A stretch of 64,000 nucleotides of DNA from Chloroflexota bacterium (lineage in GTDB: Bacteria > Chloroflexota > Dehalococcoidia > Lucifugimonadales > UBA3495), in contig JAPOQH010000047.1 of NCBI GenBank assembly GCA_026710825.1, positions 1-64,000 of the forward strand, read 5' to 3'. Positions 33,374-42,844 of this stretch are shown piece after piece (the stretch's first letter is position 1; the number at the start of each line of letters is the position of its first letter). Made by a program: the position numbers and the translations under genes. The notes under the pieces were generated by a model that saw only the letters and a program-made list of their open reading frames with translations, had not been told where the DNA came from and did no database searches.

Positions 33374-34150
33374 CTACTGGGCAACACATCCGCCATCGAT
33401 GACGAGCTCAGCACCGGTGACGAAGGATGCCTCGTCGGACGCCAGGTACAACACGCCGTAGGCGACCTCGATGGGATGCGCGCGGCGGCCCAGCGGAACC
33501 AGCGCCAGTCGTTGCGCTGCCACCTCGGGGTCGTCGTAGGTGGACGCGCTCATGGGCGTCATGATCGGCCCGGGATGCACCGAGTTGCAGCGGATGCCCT
33601 CCCGCGCATACTGGATAGCCGTGGCCTTGGTGAACAGGCGCACCGCCCCCTTGGACGCGTTGTAGGGATGGGACCGCGACCAGGCTCCTGAAAGGCCGGC
33701 AATGGACGAAATGTTGACTATGGAGCCGCCGCCGGCCCGACGCATCGCAGGTATAGCCGCCTTCGTGCCGAGGAATACGCCCTTGGAGTTGATGTCCATG
33801 ACGCGGTCCCACTGCTCTTCGCTGGTGTCCTCCAGCGAGATGTTGCGCGCGCCGCCCTCCACGGAGATGCTGATGCCGGCGTTGTTGACCAGGATATCGA
33901 CCTTGCCGTAGCGCTGCTCGGCCAGGGCAACGATGGCGTCCCAGTCGGATTCGCTCGTTACGTCGAGGTGAGTGTAGGCGACGTCGAGTCCTTCGGCGCT
34001 GCAGTCGGTCTCGACCTGCTGGCCCAGATCGTCGAGGATGTCGCCGATGACGACCTGGGCGCCTTCTTTCGCAAACAGATTGGCTTCCTCAGCGCCCATG
34101 CCGCGTGCGCCGCCGCTGATTATCGCTACCTTGCCGTCGAGTCGGCCCAT
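33374..34150 (-). CDS. Short-chain dehydrogenase/reductase (classical SDR)
   Basis: The third FabG-like SDR of the window, 258 residues. Landmarks are IISGGARGMGAEEANLFAKE, DVTSESDW, NNAGISISVEGGAR (with a longer insert than the other two), IVNISSIAGLSG with the Ser, YNASKGAVRLF with Tyr/Lys, and FVTGAELVIDGG at the end. It is less like the other two than they are to each other. The substrate is unknown. Confidence 0.92.
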   Translation of the reverse strand: MGRLDGKVAIISGGARGMGAEEANLFAKEGAQVVIGDILDDLGQQVETDCSAEGLDVAYTHLDVTSESDWDAIVALAEQRYGKVDILVNNAGISISVEGGARNISLEDTSEEQWDRVMDINSKGVFLGTKAAIPAMRRAGGGSIVNISSIAGLSGAWSRSHPYNASKGAVRLFTKATAIQYAREGIRCNSVHPGPIMTPMSASTYDDPEVAAQRLALVPLGRRAHPIEVAYGVLYLASDEASFVTGAELVIDGGCVAQ

Positions 34151-34177
34151 GATTTGCTCCTATATTTGTCCGGCGAA

Positions 34178-34531
34178 TCAATTCGCCGGCAGGTTTTCGT
34201 CGATGATGGCTTGGAGTTGGTCCACGAGCGGCGGCAGGTGGTCCTGGATGATGCGCCACAATACGTCGAGATCAACCGTATCGTATCCGTGGATGAGGAC
34301 ATTTCGCAGGTCGGTGGTGTCCTGCCAAGGCACTTGGGGATACCGGGCACGAAAGTGATCAGGTACCCGTCGCGCGGCTTCGCCGATTACTTCCATCCAT
34401 CTAATGAGTGCCGCTTCAAGGATCTCATCAGCATCGATATCAGATCGAGAGCGAACGTTCATCGTTGTCAAAACGCGCTGAGCGTTGTCCCGCATCTGCT
34501 GTACGGCCACCAGTGGATCACGACGCGACAT
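34178..34531 (-). CDS. hepT: HepT-like HEPN ribonuclease toxin (DUF86)
   Basis: A 117-residue helical protein of the HEPN/DUF86 group. The RNase motif RX4-6H is present as RNVLIHGYDTVD (R, N, then H). It opens with RRDPLVAVQQMRDNAQRVL. In known HepT/MntA pairs HepT cleaves or modifies RNA and is held inactive through AMP groups added by MntA. The start overlaps the end of mntA by 14 bp, which is the typical arrangement. Confidence 0.88.
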   Translation of the reverse strand: MSRRDPLVAVQQMRDNAQRVLTTMNVRSRSDIDADEILEAALIRWMEVIGEAARRVPDHFRARYPQVPWQDTTDLRNVLIHGYDTVDLDVLWRIIQDHLPPLVDQLQAIIDENLPAN

Positions 34532-34817
34532 AGATTTCCTCCGCCTCGTCGAGCACCTCCTGCCGGAAATAAGGACTGAGTGATGCTGCGGTGTGCATGT
34601 CCACCTCTCGACCCAACATAGTCGTTAATTCCCTCCGCATCCGAAAAAACTCAAACCCGCCGGCATGGCCTGGTTCATACTCCACAAGCACATCCACGTC
34701 GCTTTGCGGTGTGAAGTCGTCGCGGATCACGGAACCGAACAACGCCATGCGCCGCACTCGGTGCCGACGGCAGATCTCAGCGATCTCTTCGTGGGGTATT
34801 TCGATACGTGCCGCCAC
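34518..34817 (-). CDS. mntA: MntA-like minimal nucleotidyltransferase antitoxin
   Basis: A 99-residue minimal nucleotidyltransferase. The motif GSVIRDDFTPQSDVDVLVEY carries the GSxxR...SDxD catalytic signature with two Asp for metal. It should AMPylate the partner HepT toxin. The GTG start is preceded by a weak binding site. It is the first gene of the pair. Confidence 0.9.
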   Translation of the reverse strand: MAARIEIPHEEIAEICRRHRVRRMALFGSVIRDDFTPQSDVDVLVEYEPGHAGGFEFFRMRRELTTMLGREVDMHTAASLSPYFRQEVLDEAEEIYVAS

Positions 34818-34841
34818 TCTGCTTTCACTGAGCCAGGCCGT

Positions 34842-35207
34842 TCAGTTGTCGCCCATGAACATCCCGACGACGTTGCCCTCGGTGTCGCGGAAGTTGGCGA
34901 AGCAGCCTATGCCGGGGATCTCCGTGCGTGGGGTTACTATTTCGCATCCGGCGTCGGATACCTTCTGGATGTAGGCATCGAGGTCGTCAACCCCGATGAT
35001 GATCAGCGTGCCTCCGTTGTTGTACGTGTCGGCGCGTGCGGTGAGTGCGCCGCCGATGCCGTCGGGCTCGTCATCGCCGCCGGTCTGCTGTAGGTAATAC
35101 GGCTGGTCGCCAAACTGAGAAGACTGCCATCCGAACACGTCCGCATAGAATTTGTTGGCGCGTTCGGCGTCGTCAAAGGGAAGTTCAAAGTGTATGACCT
35201 TGGGCAT
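34842..35207 (-). CDS. VOC family (glyoxalase/dioxygenase-like) protein
   Basis: A 121-residue single VOC domain: VIHFELPFDDAERANKFYAD at the start, FGWQSSQFG, the strand GGTLIIIGVDDLDAYIQKV, then EIPGIGCFANFRDTEGNVVG with the metal-site Glu at the end. The His/Glu ligands look partly kept. ATG 35207 is chosen over a longer start since AGGAGG is 5 nt upstream. The gene overlaps the end of the acetyltransferase by 23 bp. Function unknown. Confidence 0.87.
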   Translation of the reverse strand: MPKVIHFELPFDDAERANKFYADVFGWQSSQFGDQPYYLQQTGGDDEPDGIGGALTARADTYNNGGTLIIIGVDDLDAYIQKVSDAGCEIVTPRTEIPGIGCFANFRDTEGNVVGMFMGDN

Positions 35208-35802
35208 TGTTCCTCCTGGTGTCGGAATCGGTTGGTTGGTCGGATTCAATATAGATGATGACGGGGTTTGACTGCCACTCATCGGCAGTCAAAGAGAACG
35301 TGAGAGTGTCCCACCACCGGCCCTTGAAGTATTCGGCCTGGGGCAATCGCTGCTCAAGGCGGAACCCCAGTCGTTCCAGCACCCGCGCCGATGCCGCGTT
35401 TTCGGCGATACACCACGACGTGATGCGTTGCAGCCCGAGATGATCGTACCCGAACTGCGCCATTGCGGCCGCAGCTTCGGTGGCGTAGCCCTGACCCCAG
35501 CAGTTGGGGTTCAGCTCGTAGCCGATTTCCGCCTGGTGGTCATTTTCGGAGTTGCGCCGGATGCCACAGTTGCCGATCAGTCGCCTGTCGCATAACCGTT
35601 CGATTGCCAGTTGAAACCGGCAGCGGGGCCTTTCATCCTGCCAGTCCAGGAACATACGCACGAAGTCGCGAGCATCGTCCTCGGTGCGATCCGTCCACGG
35701 GTAATAGCGCAAATAGCGAGGGTCGCGCTGGTAATCCAGCACGGCCCTCCAATCGTCGGGAGCGAACTCGCGCAGGCGGAGCCGCTCGGTGATTATTTGC
35801 AT
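35185..35802 (-). CDS. GNAT acetyltransferase, RimJ/RimL-like
   Basis: An acetyl-CoA-dependent acetyltransferase of the RimJ/RimL branch: ERLRLREFAPDDWRAVLDY at the start, IGNCGIRRNSEND, EIGYELNPNCWGQGYATEAA with the acetyl-CoA pyrophosphate loop, and ITSWCIAENAASARVLERLGF. The C-terminal tail extends about 25 residues past the domain. ATG 35802 is chosen because it begins the domain and lies 12 bp past the GMC stop. Substrate may be a protein N terminus or an antibiotic. Confidence 0.86.
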   Translation of the reverse strand: MQIITERLRLREFAPDDWRAVLDYQRDPRYLRYYPWTDRTEDDARDFVRMFLDWQDERPRCRFQLAIERLCDRRLIGNCGIRRNSENDHQAEIGYELNPNCWGQGYATEAAAAMAQFGYDHLGLQRITSWCIAENAASARVLERLGFRLEQRLPQAEYFKGRWWDTLTFSLTADEWQSNPVIIYIESDQPTDSDTRRNNAQGHTL

Positions 35803-35813
35803 CGGCTGCCCGA

Positions 35814-37409
35814 TCAGGCGATGGCTGAGGAACCCTCTCCCTTCAGGTAGTCGGCGGTGCGCAACGCCAACGCCTGTATGGTCGTCGTCGGGTTGATGCA
35901 CGCGCCGGTGGTGAAGATGCTGCCGTCGATGATGAACAGGTTGGGCACGTCGTGGGCGCGGCCCCAGCGATCCACCACCGAGCGGGCGGGATCGGTTCCC
36001 ATGCGGGCGGTGCCCAGCAGGTGCCAGCCGGCGTTGCGGCGCAGCCGGGACGAGATCACACGCTTTGCGCCGGCAGCTTCCAGCACCTCAGTCGCACGGG
36101 CGATGCCGTGGTCGAGGATGGCCCAAGTGTTGTCGCTCACGGTGTAGTCGATCTTGGGCGCGGGTATGCCGTCGCCGTCAGTGAGACTCGGGTCTAGTGA
36201 GACCCGGTTGTGCTCCTCGGGCAAATCCTCGGTCATGATGACGATGCCCATCTGGTGCTGGAACCGCTCGGCGAAATCCTGGTGGTGTCCGTCGCCCCAC
36301 TGCACCTGCTGGCCGACCAGTCCGCCCAAGGCGAGCTGAAGCGGAGCGCCGCCCACGTTGGAGATCTGCATATCGTAGCCGCGCACGAAGCCGCGCCGCA
36401 CGTCGGTCTCGTAGAATTCCTGGCTGAGCATCGACGAACCACGCGGGCCGCTGTCGGGACCCATGTCTTCTTCGAACAGGCCGAGCACATAGCCGCACGG
36501 GTGGTGCATCAGATTCCTGCCGACCTGCCCGCTGCTGTTGGCGAGGCCGTCGGGGAACAGGGCGCTCTTGGAATTGAGCAACAATCGCGAAGTGCCGATG
36601 CCGTTGCAGGCCAGCACGACCACCTTGGCGTACTGCGCTTGCAGGTTGCCGTTGTGATCGTAGTAGGCGGCTCCGGTGGCCCGACCGGTCTCGTCCACCA
36701 GGATTTCGCGAACGCGGGCGTGGGTGATGAGACGCGCGCCCTGTTTCAAAGCGCCGGGCCAGAATATTATGTCGCTGCTGGACGGCGAACGCAGGTACTC
36801 GCCCACGTCCGCCTGTCGCCCGTCGTATTGGGCGGAGGCGACGGCGTTATCCGACGACCACCAGTGCCAGCCCAGCTTGTTGAAGGCGCGGGCCAGCATC
36901 TCGCCGCCCGGTCCGATGGGCAGCGGGGGAGTCGGGCGTGCCGGCTTGGGCGGGTACGCCGTGTCGCCCTGCAAACCGCTGACGCCGTGGGCACGGTCGT
37001 TCTGGTCGTAGTAGGGCTCAAGCTCGAAGTAGTCCATGGGCCAGTCGTCAGCGACGCCGTCCAGGGACTTGAGGCGGAAGTCCGACGGATGGAACCGGGG
37101 GAAGTGGGAGCACCAGTGGATGGTGCTGCCGCCCACGGCGTTGTACATGTACGGCGCGATGGGGGTGTCATCCTCGTTGACCGGATAGTCCTCGGGCAAA
37201 CCGCGGAAGTTGGGGTTCGGATGGAAATCGGTCTGCCAGTGCAGTTGCGCCTGCGGTTCGCTGACCGGGAAGGCATTCAGCGGTACCCAGCCGCCCTGCT
37301 CCAGGCACACCACCTTGACGCCGGCCTGCGTCAGGCTCCAGGTGAAGGCTCCGCCGGAGGCGCCGGCCCCGATGACCAGGACGTCGGCGATGTCGTGTTT
37401 GCTGCCCAT
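35814..37409 (-). CDS. GMC-family FAD oxidoreductase
   Basis: A 531-residue flavoenzyme of the glucose-methanol-choline family. The FAD motif is VLVIGAGASGGAFTWSL near the N terminus, with GGSTIHWCSHFPRF as the second GMC signature region. The C-terminal part has HLLGTARMGTDPARSVVDRWG and ACINPTTTIQALALRTADYL, in which the His/Asn catalytic pair of GMC enzymes is expected. It should oxidise an alcohol or sugar to the carbonyl. There is no signal peptide, though gluconate/sorbitol dehydrogenase-type members act with a cytochrome subunit. Acetyltransferase and VOC genes follow on the same strand. Confidence 0.92.
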   Translation of the reverse strand: MGSKHDIADVLVIGAGASGGAFTWSLTQAGVKVVCLEQGGWVPLNAFPVSEPQAQLHWQTDFHPNPNFRGLPEDYPVNEDDTPIAPYMYNAVGGSTIHWCSHFPRFHPSDFRLKSLDGVADDWPMDYFELEPYYDQNDRAHGVSGLQGDTAYPPKPARPTPPLPIGPGGEMLARAFNKLGWHWWSSDNAVASAQYDGRQADVGEYLRSPSSSDIIFWPGALKQGARLITHARVREILVDETGRATGAAYYDHNGNLQAQYAKVVVLACNGIGTSRLLLNSKSALFPDGLANSSGQVGRNLMHHPCGYVLGLFEEDMGPDSGPRGSSMLSQEFYETDVRRGFVRGYDMQISNVGGAPLQLALGGLVGQQVQWGDGHHQDFAERFQHQMGIVIMTEDLPEEHNRVSLDPSLTDGDGIPAPKIDYTVSDNTWAILDHGIARATEVLEAAGAKRVISSRLRRNAGWHLLGTARMGTDPARSVVDRWGRAHDVPNLFIIDGSIFTTGACINPTTTIQALALRTADYLKGEGSSAIA

Positions 37410-37487
37410 ATGTGTTTGCTCCTAACTGTTAGATCACCGTTCCATCAAAGCAATGTGGGAAACGCTAGCTGGAACCGGCATCCTGGA

Positions 37488-38186
37488 TCATCGCCCTAAG
37501 TCCGCTTCCAATTGCCGAATACGTTCTTGCGCCTCGGACAACGCTGCTTCTAATTCCGACGGGTTCATCAGGAACGCATCGGCTCCCGGATCGTAGAACC
37601 GCAGGTTGCCAGCGTCCCAGCACAGGTAGAGGCCCAACGCTTCGCTGAAACCCGACAACATACCGCTCATCGGTCCGGGACGGTCTTCAGCCAGAGGTAT
37701 CGCCTCATACTGGCCATCCACCAGCCTGTCCCCGGCCATCGGCACGTCATGATACTGGCCGCCGGTATGGTCAAACCGCCAATATTCCGCGACGCCGTAA
37801 TGTGCATACCCGAACCGCTTGCGAGTGTAGTCGGCCTGTCCGGTCCTCCGCGAGGCCACCTCCAGCACGAAGTCAGGCGGTTTCCCCACTTCGTCAATCA
37901 CATAGCCGTTACGCTGGGTGATGGCGTCAGGATCAACGTCAAAGGCAACCACGCAATCGGGCACCAGCCAGCCATCGTGGCTACGGGTGTCATAACAGAG
38001 GAAACCCTCGCCGCTGATCAGCGTACCCGGTCGCGATGCGAAATGAGCCATGAGCGTCGATGCGGCATTGGCGATGTGGGCGTACTGCTGCATATCCGGA
38101 GCCCTCGGCGGGTCAGGCAACTCCACCGGAGGGTCAAGTTTGCCGGTCACGTCCGGTGGGGCGACGGGCTTGGCGATAGTCATAAC
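37488..38186 (-). CDS. Uma2 family (DUF820) protein, second copy
   Basis: A 232-residue paralogue of the gene at 13501. Same motifs: GWLVPDCVVAFDVDPDA, EVGKPPDFVLEVASRRTG, DYTRKRFGYAHYGVAEYWRFD, and a C-terminal coiled coil (ALSEAQERIRQLEADL). ATG 38186 is preferred, as the longer frame starts inside the palindrome at 38213-38234. As with the first copy, the palindrome is directly upstream. Confidence 0.87.
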   Translation of the reverse strand, partial: VMTIAKPVAPPDVTGKLDPPVELPDPPRAPDMQQYAHIANAASTLMAHFASRPGTLISGEGFLCYDTRSHDGWLVPDCVVAFDVDPDAITQRNGYVIDEVGKPPDFVLEVASRRTGQADYTRKRFGYAHYGVAEYWRFDHTGGQYHDVPMAGDRLVDGQYEAIPLAEDRPGPMSGMLSGFSEALGLYLCWDAGNLRFYDPGADAFLMNPSELEAALSEAQERIRQLEADLGR

Positions 38187-38212
38187 GGCCCTCGTCAATG
38201 CTGTTGGCGGCA

Positions 38213-38234
38213 GGGGCGAATAATTATTCGCCCC
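38213..38234. repeat. Dispersed palindrome (GGGGCGAATAA type)
   Basis: A perfect 11-bp inverted repeat GGGGCGAATAA/TTATTCGCCCC with no spacer. It lies between the Uma2 gene and the thiolase stop. Confidence 0.9.
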
Positions 38235-38261
38235 CAACCAAATCCTACGATCCGAAGGTGC

Positions 38262-39461
38262 CTACTTGCGCTCGAACACGGCTGCCACGCCCTGGCCGCC
38301 GCCGACGCACATGGTCTCCAGGCCCCACTGGGCGTCCTGCCTTTCCATCTCGTGGAGCATGGTGGCGAGGATGCGCGCGCCGGTGGCCGCGATGGGATGA
38401 CCCAGCGAGATGCCGGAGCCGTTGACGTTCAGGTGGTCTTCGTTGGGCAGTTGCCACTCGCGCAGCACCGCCAGCACCTGGGCGGCGAAGGCTTCGTTGA
38501 GTTCGATCAGGTCCATGTCGCCCAGCGTCATGCCGATCTTGTCCATCACCTTGTTGACCGCCGGCACGGGACCGATGCCCATGGTGGCGGGATGGCAGCC
38601 GGTGACGGCCCAGCCGCGCAGGTAGGCCATGGGCGTCAGGCCCAGTTCCTCCAGCTTGTCCTCGGCGACTACGAGGCACACGGAGGCGGCGTCGTTCTGG
38701 CTGCTGGCGTTGCCGGCGGTGACGACGCCATCGCGCATCACGGGACGCAGGCGGCCCAGGACTTCCATGGTGGTGTCGCCGCGCGGGCCCTCGTCGGCGT
38801 CGAAGATCTTGGGGTCGCCGCGACGCTGGGGGATGCTCACGGGGACGATCTCGTCGGCGAACCTGCCGGAGTCGCGGGCAGCGACGGCACGCTGGTGGCT
38901 GCGCAGGGCGTACTCGTCCTGCTCCTCGCGGGGGATTTCATACTGCCGGGCCAGGTTCTCGGCGGTCTCGACCATGCCGCCGGGGATCTCGCCGAAGCGT
39001 TCGTCCGGCGCGATGGTGACGCGGGCGCGAGCCAGCCGGTCGTGGAATGTGACGGAGCCGAAACGCGCGCCCCAACGGGACTCGTTGCTGTAGAACTCTG
39101 CGCTGCTCATGCTCTCGGCGCCGCCGGCGATCACCACGTCGGCGTTGTCGGTCTGGATCAGCATGGACGCGTTGAGGATGGCCTGGAGGCCCGAGGAGCA
39201 GCGGCGGTCCAACTGGTAGCCTGGCACCTCGATGGGCAGGCCCGCCTTGAGACTGGCCAACCGTCCGATGGCTGGGTTCTCGCCGGACGGGTACCCGTGG
39301 CCCAGGATGACGTCGTCCACCTTGGACGGGTCAACGCCGCTGCGTTCCAGCGCGGCCTGGATCACCGTGGACGCCAACTCAGCGGCCGGAACATCGCGCA
39401 GCGCGCCGCCGAAATTGCCGACGGCGGTGCGGACGGGCGCAACTATGGCTACTCCTCTCAT
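38262..39461 (-). CDS. Thiolase (acetyl-CoA acetyltransferase type)
   Basis: A 399-residue thiolase that would condense or cleave acyl-CoA units. Landmarks: VAPVRTAVGNFGG at the start, the nucleophilic Cys88 in LDRRCSSGLQAIL, GGAESMSSAEFYS, NEAFAAQVLAVLREW, GHPIAATGAR with the catalytic His, and CVGGGQGVAA with the second Cys. Start ATG 39461 has AAGGAG 6 nt upstream. A promoter lies 60-90 bp upstream. Near the CoA-transferases and SDRs of the window it fits beta-oxidation-like catabolism. Confidence 0.94.
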   Translation of the reverse strand: MRGVAIVAPVRTAVGNFGGALRDVPAAELASTVIQAALERSGVDPSKVDDVILGHGYPSGENPAIGRLASLKAGLPIEVPGYQLDRRCSSGLQAILNASMLIQTDNADVVIAGGAESMSSAEFYSNESRWGARFGSVTFHDRLARARVTIAPDERFGEIPGGMVETAENLARQYEIPREEQDEYALRSHQRAVAARDSGRFADEIVPVSIPQRRGDPKIFDADEGPRGDTTMEVLGRLRPVMRDGVVTAGNASSQNDAASVCLVVAEDKLEELGLTPMAYLRGWAVTGCHPATMGIGPVPAVNKVMDKIGMTLGDMDLIELNEAFAAQVLAVLREWQLPNEDHLNVNGSGISLGHPIAATGARILATMLHEMERQDAQWGLETMCVGGGQGVAAVFERK

Positions 39462-39521
39462 AACGACACTCCTTAATCCGCCCGATGCGGACGCTCGATG
39501 TAACAGCAAAATTGTGGCGGT

Positions 39522-39550
39522 ATGATACTCGCTGCCCGTCCCGGTGTAAA
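39522..39550 (-). promoter_or_regulatory. Sigma70-type promoter for the thiolase
   Basis: On the minus strand TTTACA (39550-39545) and TATCAT (39527-39522) are 17 bp apart. The leader to the start codon is about 55 nt. Confidence 0.6.
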
Positions 39551-39674
39551 ACCAGCACCGCGTGTCAAACGTCGTCCATAAGGACACCTTTCGCCGACGC
39601 GTTCATGCTGCTCTTGTCCTGCAATGGGACGCGACACCCCTATGCTACAATCGAACTCGGCGACACGCCGCCGT

Positions 39675-39749
39675 GGGGGCTTAGCTCAGTGGGAGAGCAC
39701 CTGCTTTGCAAGCAGGGGGTCAGGGGTTCGAATCCCCTAGCCTCCACCA
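39675..39749 (+). tRNA. tRNA-Ala (anticodon TGC)
   Basis: The full cloverleaf is visible: 7-bp acceptor stem GGGGGCT/AGCCTCC with the alanine identity pair G3-U70, D arm with AGCTCAGT, anticodon stem CCTGC/GCAGG with loop TTTGCAA (TGC at 39707-39709), T arm AGGGG-TTCGAAT-CCCCT, and an encoded CCA end. No tRNA is nearby. A -10-like TACAAT lies 30 bp upstream. A lower-GC region starts directly after it. Confidence 0.98.
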
Positions 39750-39991
39750 TATAACGAGTTGTTCGCGCCTTTGGCATGACCAGCAATTCTAAAGCTTAGT
39801 ATCGCCCAGGTATTGTCGAAATAACCGGGTCCACCTCAGCTTCAACGCAGGCGGCACACGGAGACACTAATGGGTGTCAAGCGCCGCTCTTTATATCGAA
39901 GAACTGAGGGGCTTGAATTCTTCGGCATTGCGACAACCCAAGAAACAAGACGGTTGTCTAGATCAGACTTCGCGGAGGATTGTTCAGAGCA

Positions 39992-42844
39992 ATGAAGGAT
40001 GCTTATCACTGTGAAGAGTCGTCCGGCGAGCAGGAAAAACCTATGACAGAAGGATATGAGGCCAGTACCCCTACGAATTCGGATGTCAAGCCAACAGCTC
40101 TCGGGTTACTGATGGAAGCCAAGGGGGGCGCTGGGAAACTGGTGCGGGCATACGCCGCGAAGGACGACGAAGAAGATGATTGGTTAGAGTCGTGGTTCTT
40201 GAATAGGACGCAGCTTCATTGCGCTTCCCATATCCCTGAAGATGAACGCGTTGTCCCGATCGAGTTGGAAGCCACTCATGCCCCAAAGTTGGACCAGCGA
40301 CCAAGGCTGCGTCTTGTCTCAATCAGGCCGCACTATTTTAGGGGATACAAGGCTCTGCCTGGATCCATTGATGTCACAGGCAGCCTAATAGTCATCGAAG
40401 GGAAGAACAGTAGTGGCAAGACCAGTCTTGCCGAGGCCCTCGAATTCCTCTTCCAAGGTTCCCTGTCGCGTCGAGAGGAGCATGGTGAAGGCAACCCCGA
40501 AGAGCTAGAGAACTGTATTGAGAATCAACTTCGGCCGAGCGATGAAAGCACCTTCGTAGAGGCAGATTTTGTCAGGGACTGGGGAACGCCACACGAAAAG
40601 CCGATAGTGTTGAGACGGATCCTAACCAAAGATTACGGCACCACCAGTACCTCCTCTTGTGAGTCCCAACTTCATTTGGATGGCTCACCGTTGTCGAAAG
40701 AAGATGAATCAGCTGTCCTGGATGAATTGTTTTCCTTCGTACCACCACTGCTAATGCAGCACACGCTCCGGTCTTTTGTACAAAGCCCACCTTCACTTAG
40801 GAGGCAATACTTCGAGCGTATTCTTGCCCTGGACGAGCTAACCGATCTTATTGGCAGAGCGGTGATTGGTAGTGCGAAATTGCCAGGATTCAAGAGTCCC
40901 CAAGGAAGCTATGGGTTGTTGCAGTGGGACACTCTGATTGGCCAGGTAAAGAACGCGGATGCTAAAACAATTGCGCAGAAGGTTAAATCACTATCACAGA
41001 GCAATCAACCTAAAGCCCTTTCAGATGCTCTAATGCGTGTCGCGGTCCTAGAATTCTCATCCCCAGACTCAGACCTAACGGAGGTGGAGACTTGGGTGGA
41101 GCAGCAGCAAAATGTAGCTCGACAGAAGTCATTCCCACCTCTGGCACAATTGCGTCCGAAGCAGCAGCCCAACCACGAGTTGTCGACTATGTTGGCGGGA
41201 TCTCAAGATCGGATAGCGACTATCGAAGCAAAATGGCAAGGCTTCGAGTCTGCGAGGGCGTTAACTCACGCTGTGCAGGAAAATGCTCTTGTAATTGCGG
41301 ACGCTTTAGAAAGCATGATCCAAGCAGGCCTCATTGATCGGGAGAAAGCTGTCCAATTGTGTCCCTTATGTGGTCACGAAAGCCCAACCACATTTACTCA
41401 GAACCGTCTACTGGAGATTGATCAATGGAAGCCGCTTGCGGACGCTCAGAAACAGGCCCGTGCTAGCTTCGACTATGAGATCGGGGCACTGAAGCGTGAT
41501 CTACAAACCCTGATACAAGAAGCCAGTGACACACTACCTGACCTCCCAAACCTAGACGAACACTTGAAAGAGGTATCTTCCGAACTTTCGAATGCAGCCT
41601 CGGCTTTGGTAAGCGTTCGATCTCGCATCGAAACCGAGGTGCGCAAACACTTGGATAAGGCTCAACTCCTGGTCAAAGCAGATGTGGGTCAAATTGACAC
41701 CACGGCAGAGGTCAAAACCCATGTATCAGAGCGCATAGCGTGCATAGAAAATTTGAAGGTTCTCCCCGACTACGCTGAAGAATACCGCCAAGCGCTTAGA
41801 TCGCTTGAGACCATCGTAGGGCAAACAGCTTCAACTGACGAAGAATATCGGAACCGACAATCCTGGCTTTCCTGTGCCAAGTCCCAGGCAGACGTTATAA
41901 ATGACTTTAAGTGGGAGAAGGCAAAGTCAGCAGCTCAAAAAGACCTAGCGGCTATCAGGAATGAACTAATGAAGTTCCGCGGAAAATACCTTGAGGGTCG
42001 GAGGGCGTCATTTAGTCAGGGAATGCAGGACGTATGGACATGCCTGCGTGAAGATTCGTACTCCGTGTTCAGCAATCTTCAAATCCCGGAGCCAAAGGGG
42101 AAGGGCTTTCCGGTTGTCCTCGAAGTTAAAGCTACACTTAACGATGGGGTCGAAACCAAAGAAATTGATGCGCTCAAGGTGTTTAGCGAGTCCCAAGTCA
42201 ACGCGCTTGGAGTTGCGGCATTTGTAACCCGCTCGAGACTGCTAGGCCACGATTTGTTGATTTTTGATGATCCCGTCCAATCGATGGATGAGGACCATTT
42301 CAAGACATTCGCTAGAGATGTCTTGCCTCCGATCCTCGATGAAGGGCGTCAAGTTATTCTTTTGACTCACAATGAAACCTTCGCCAGAGACCTAAGCTAC
42401 TGGCATCATGAACGCCCTGATTACGTCACACTCACGGCACGAATGTCACAAAAGGACGGCTGCGTAGTCGATGAGGGCAATCGACGGTTCAGTGAACGCC
42501 TCCGAAACGCTGAGAGGTTAGCCAAGGAAGGAGAACTTAAGGAGTCCTGGATACGTGTGCGGATCGCTATTGAACGTCTTTACATTATATCCAAGGTCAA
42601 GTACGGCCCAACTAACTTTGCTCCCGATTCGTGGAAAGACCAAGCGGCTGAGTATATGTGGGGCGATGGTGGAGTAGGGTCCATTATCGGCAACATAGAT
42701 CCAGATGCTGGCAAACGCCTGAAGGAAATCTTGACGATGACAGCTGCTGGCGGCCACGACAAAGGGGAACCCGGATTTACGGACTTAATGGGGGCGACCA
42801 GGTTCTTGAGAGAGCTAGGGTCAAAAATGAAGGTCTCTGATTAA
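39992..42844 (+). CDS. SMC/Rad50-like AAA ATPase in a tRNA-adjacent insert
   Basis: A 950-residue ABC-type ATPase. A 105-residue N-terminal part precedes the ATPase core. Walker A is GKNSSGKT (about 137-144), the middle is a coiled-coil arm holding a zinc-hook-like CPLCGHE (about 460), the signature region is KVFSESQVNALGVAAF (about 730), and Walker B is LLIFDDPVQSMD (about 760). His-switch LLTHNETFAR follows. The last 110 residues are a helical domain (RLRNAERLAKEGELKESW, TAAGGHDKGEP). Base composition is clearly lower in GC than the neighbours, so it was probably acquired. GGAGGA lies 12 nt before ATG 39992; ATG 40043 with AGGA 7 nt upstream is the alternative. Similar lone ATPases occur in phage-defence loci, but no effector gene is beside it. 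Confidence 0.85.
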   Translation: MKDAYHCEESSGEQEKPMTEGYEASTPTNSDVKPTALGLLMEAKGGAGKLVRAYAAKDDEEDDWLESWFLNRTQLHCASHIPEDERVVPIELEATHAPKLDQRPRLRLVSIRPHYFRGYKALPGSIDVTGSLIVIEGKNSSGKTSLAEALEFLFQGSLSRREEHGEGNPEELENCIENQLRPSDESTFVEADFVRDWGTPHEKPIVLRRILTKDYGTTSTSSCESQLHLDGSPLSKEDESAVLDELFSFVPPLLMQHTLRSFVQSPPSLRRQYFERILALDELTDLIGRAVIGSAKLPGFKSPQGSYGLLQWDTLIGQVKNADAKTIAQKVKSLSQSNQPKALSDALMRVAVLEFSSPDSDLTEVETWVEQQQNVARQKSFPPLAQLRPKQQPNHELSTMLAGSQDRIATIEAKWQGFESARALTHAVQENALVIADALESMIQAGLIDREKAVQLCPLCGHESPTTFTQNRLLEIDQWKPLADAQKQARASFDYEIGALKRDLQTLIQEASDTLPDLPNLDEHLKEVSSELSNAASALVSVRSRIETEVRKHLDKAQLLVKADVGQIDTTAEVKTHVSERIACIENLKVLPDYAEEYRQALRSLETIVGQTASTDEEYRNRQSWLSCAKSQADVINDFKWEKAKSAAQKDLAAIRNELMKFRGKYLEGRRASFSQGMQDVWTCLREDSYSVFSNLQIPEPKGKGFPVVLEVKATLNDGVETKEIDALKVFSESQVNALGVAAFVTRSRLLGHDLLIFDDPVQSMDEDHFKTFARDVLPPILDEGRQVILLTHNETFARDLSYWHHERPDYVTLTARMSQKDGCVVDEGNRRFSERLRNAERLAKEGELKESWIRVRIAIERLYIISKVKYGPTNFAPDSWKDQAAEYMWGDGGVGSIIGNIDPDAGKRLKEILTMTAAGGHDKGEPGFTDLMGATRFLRELGSKMKVSD

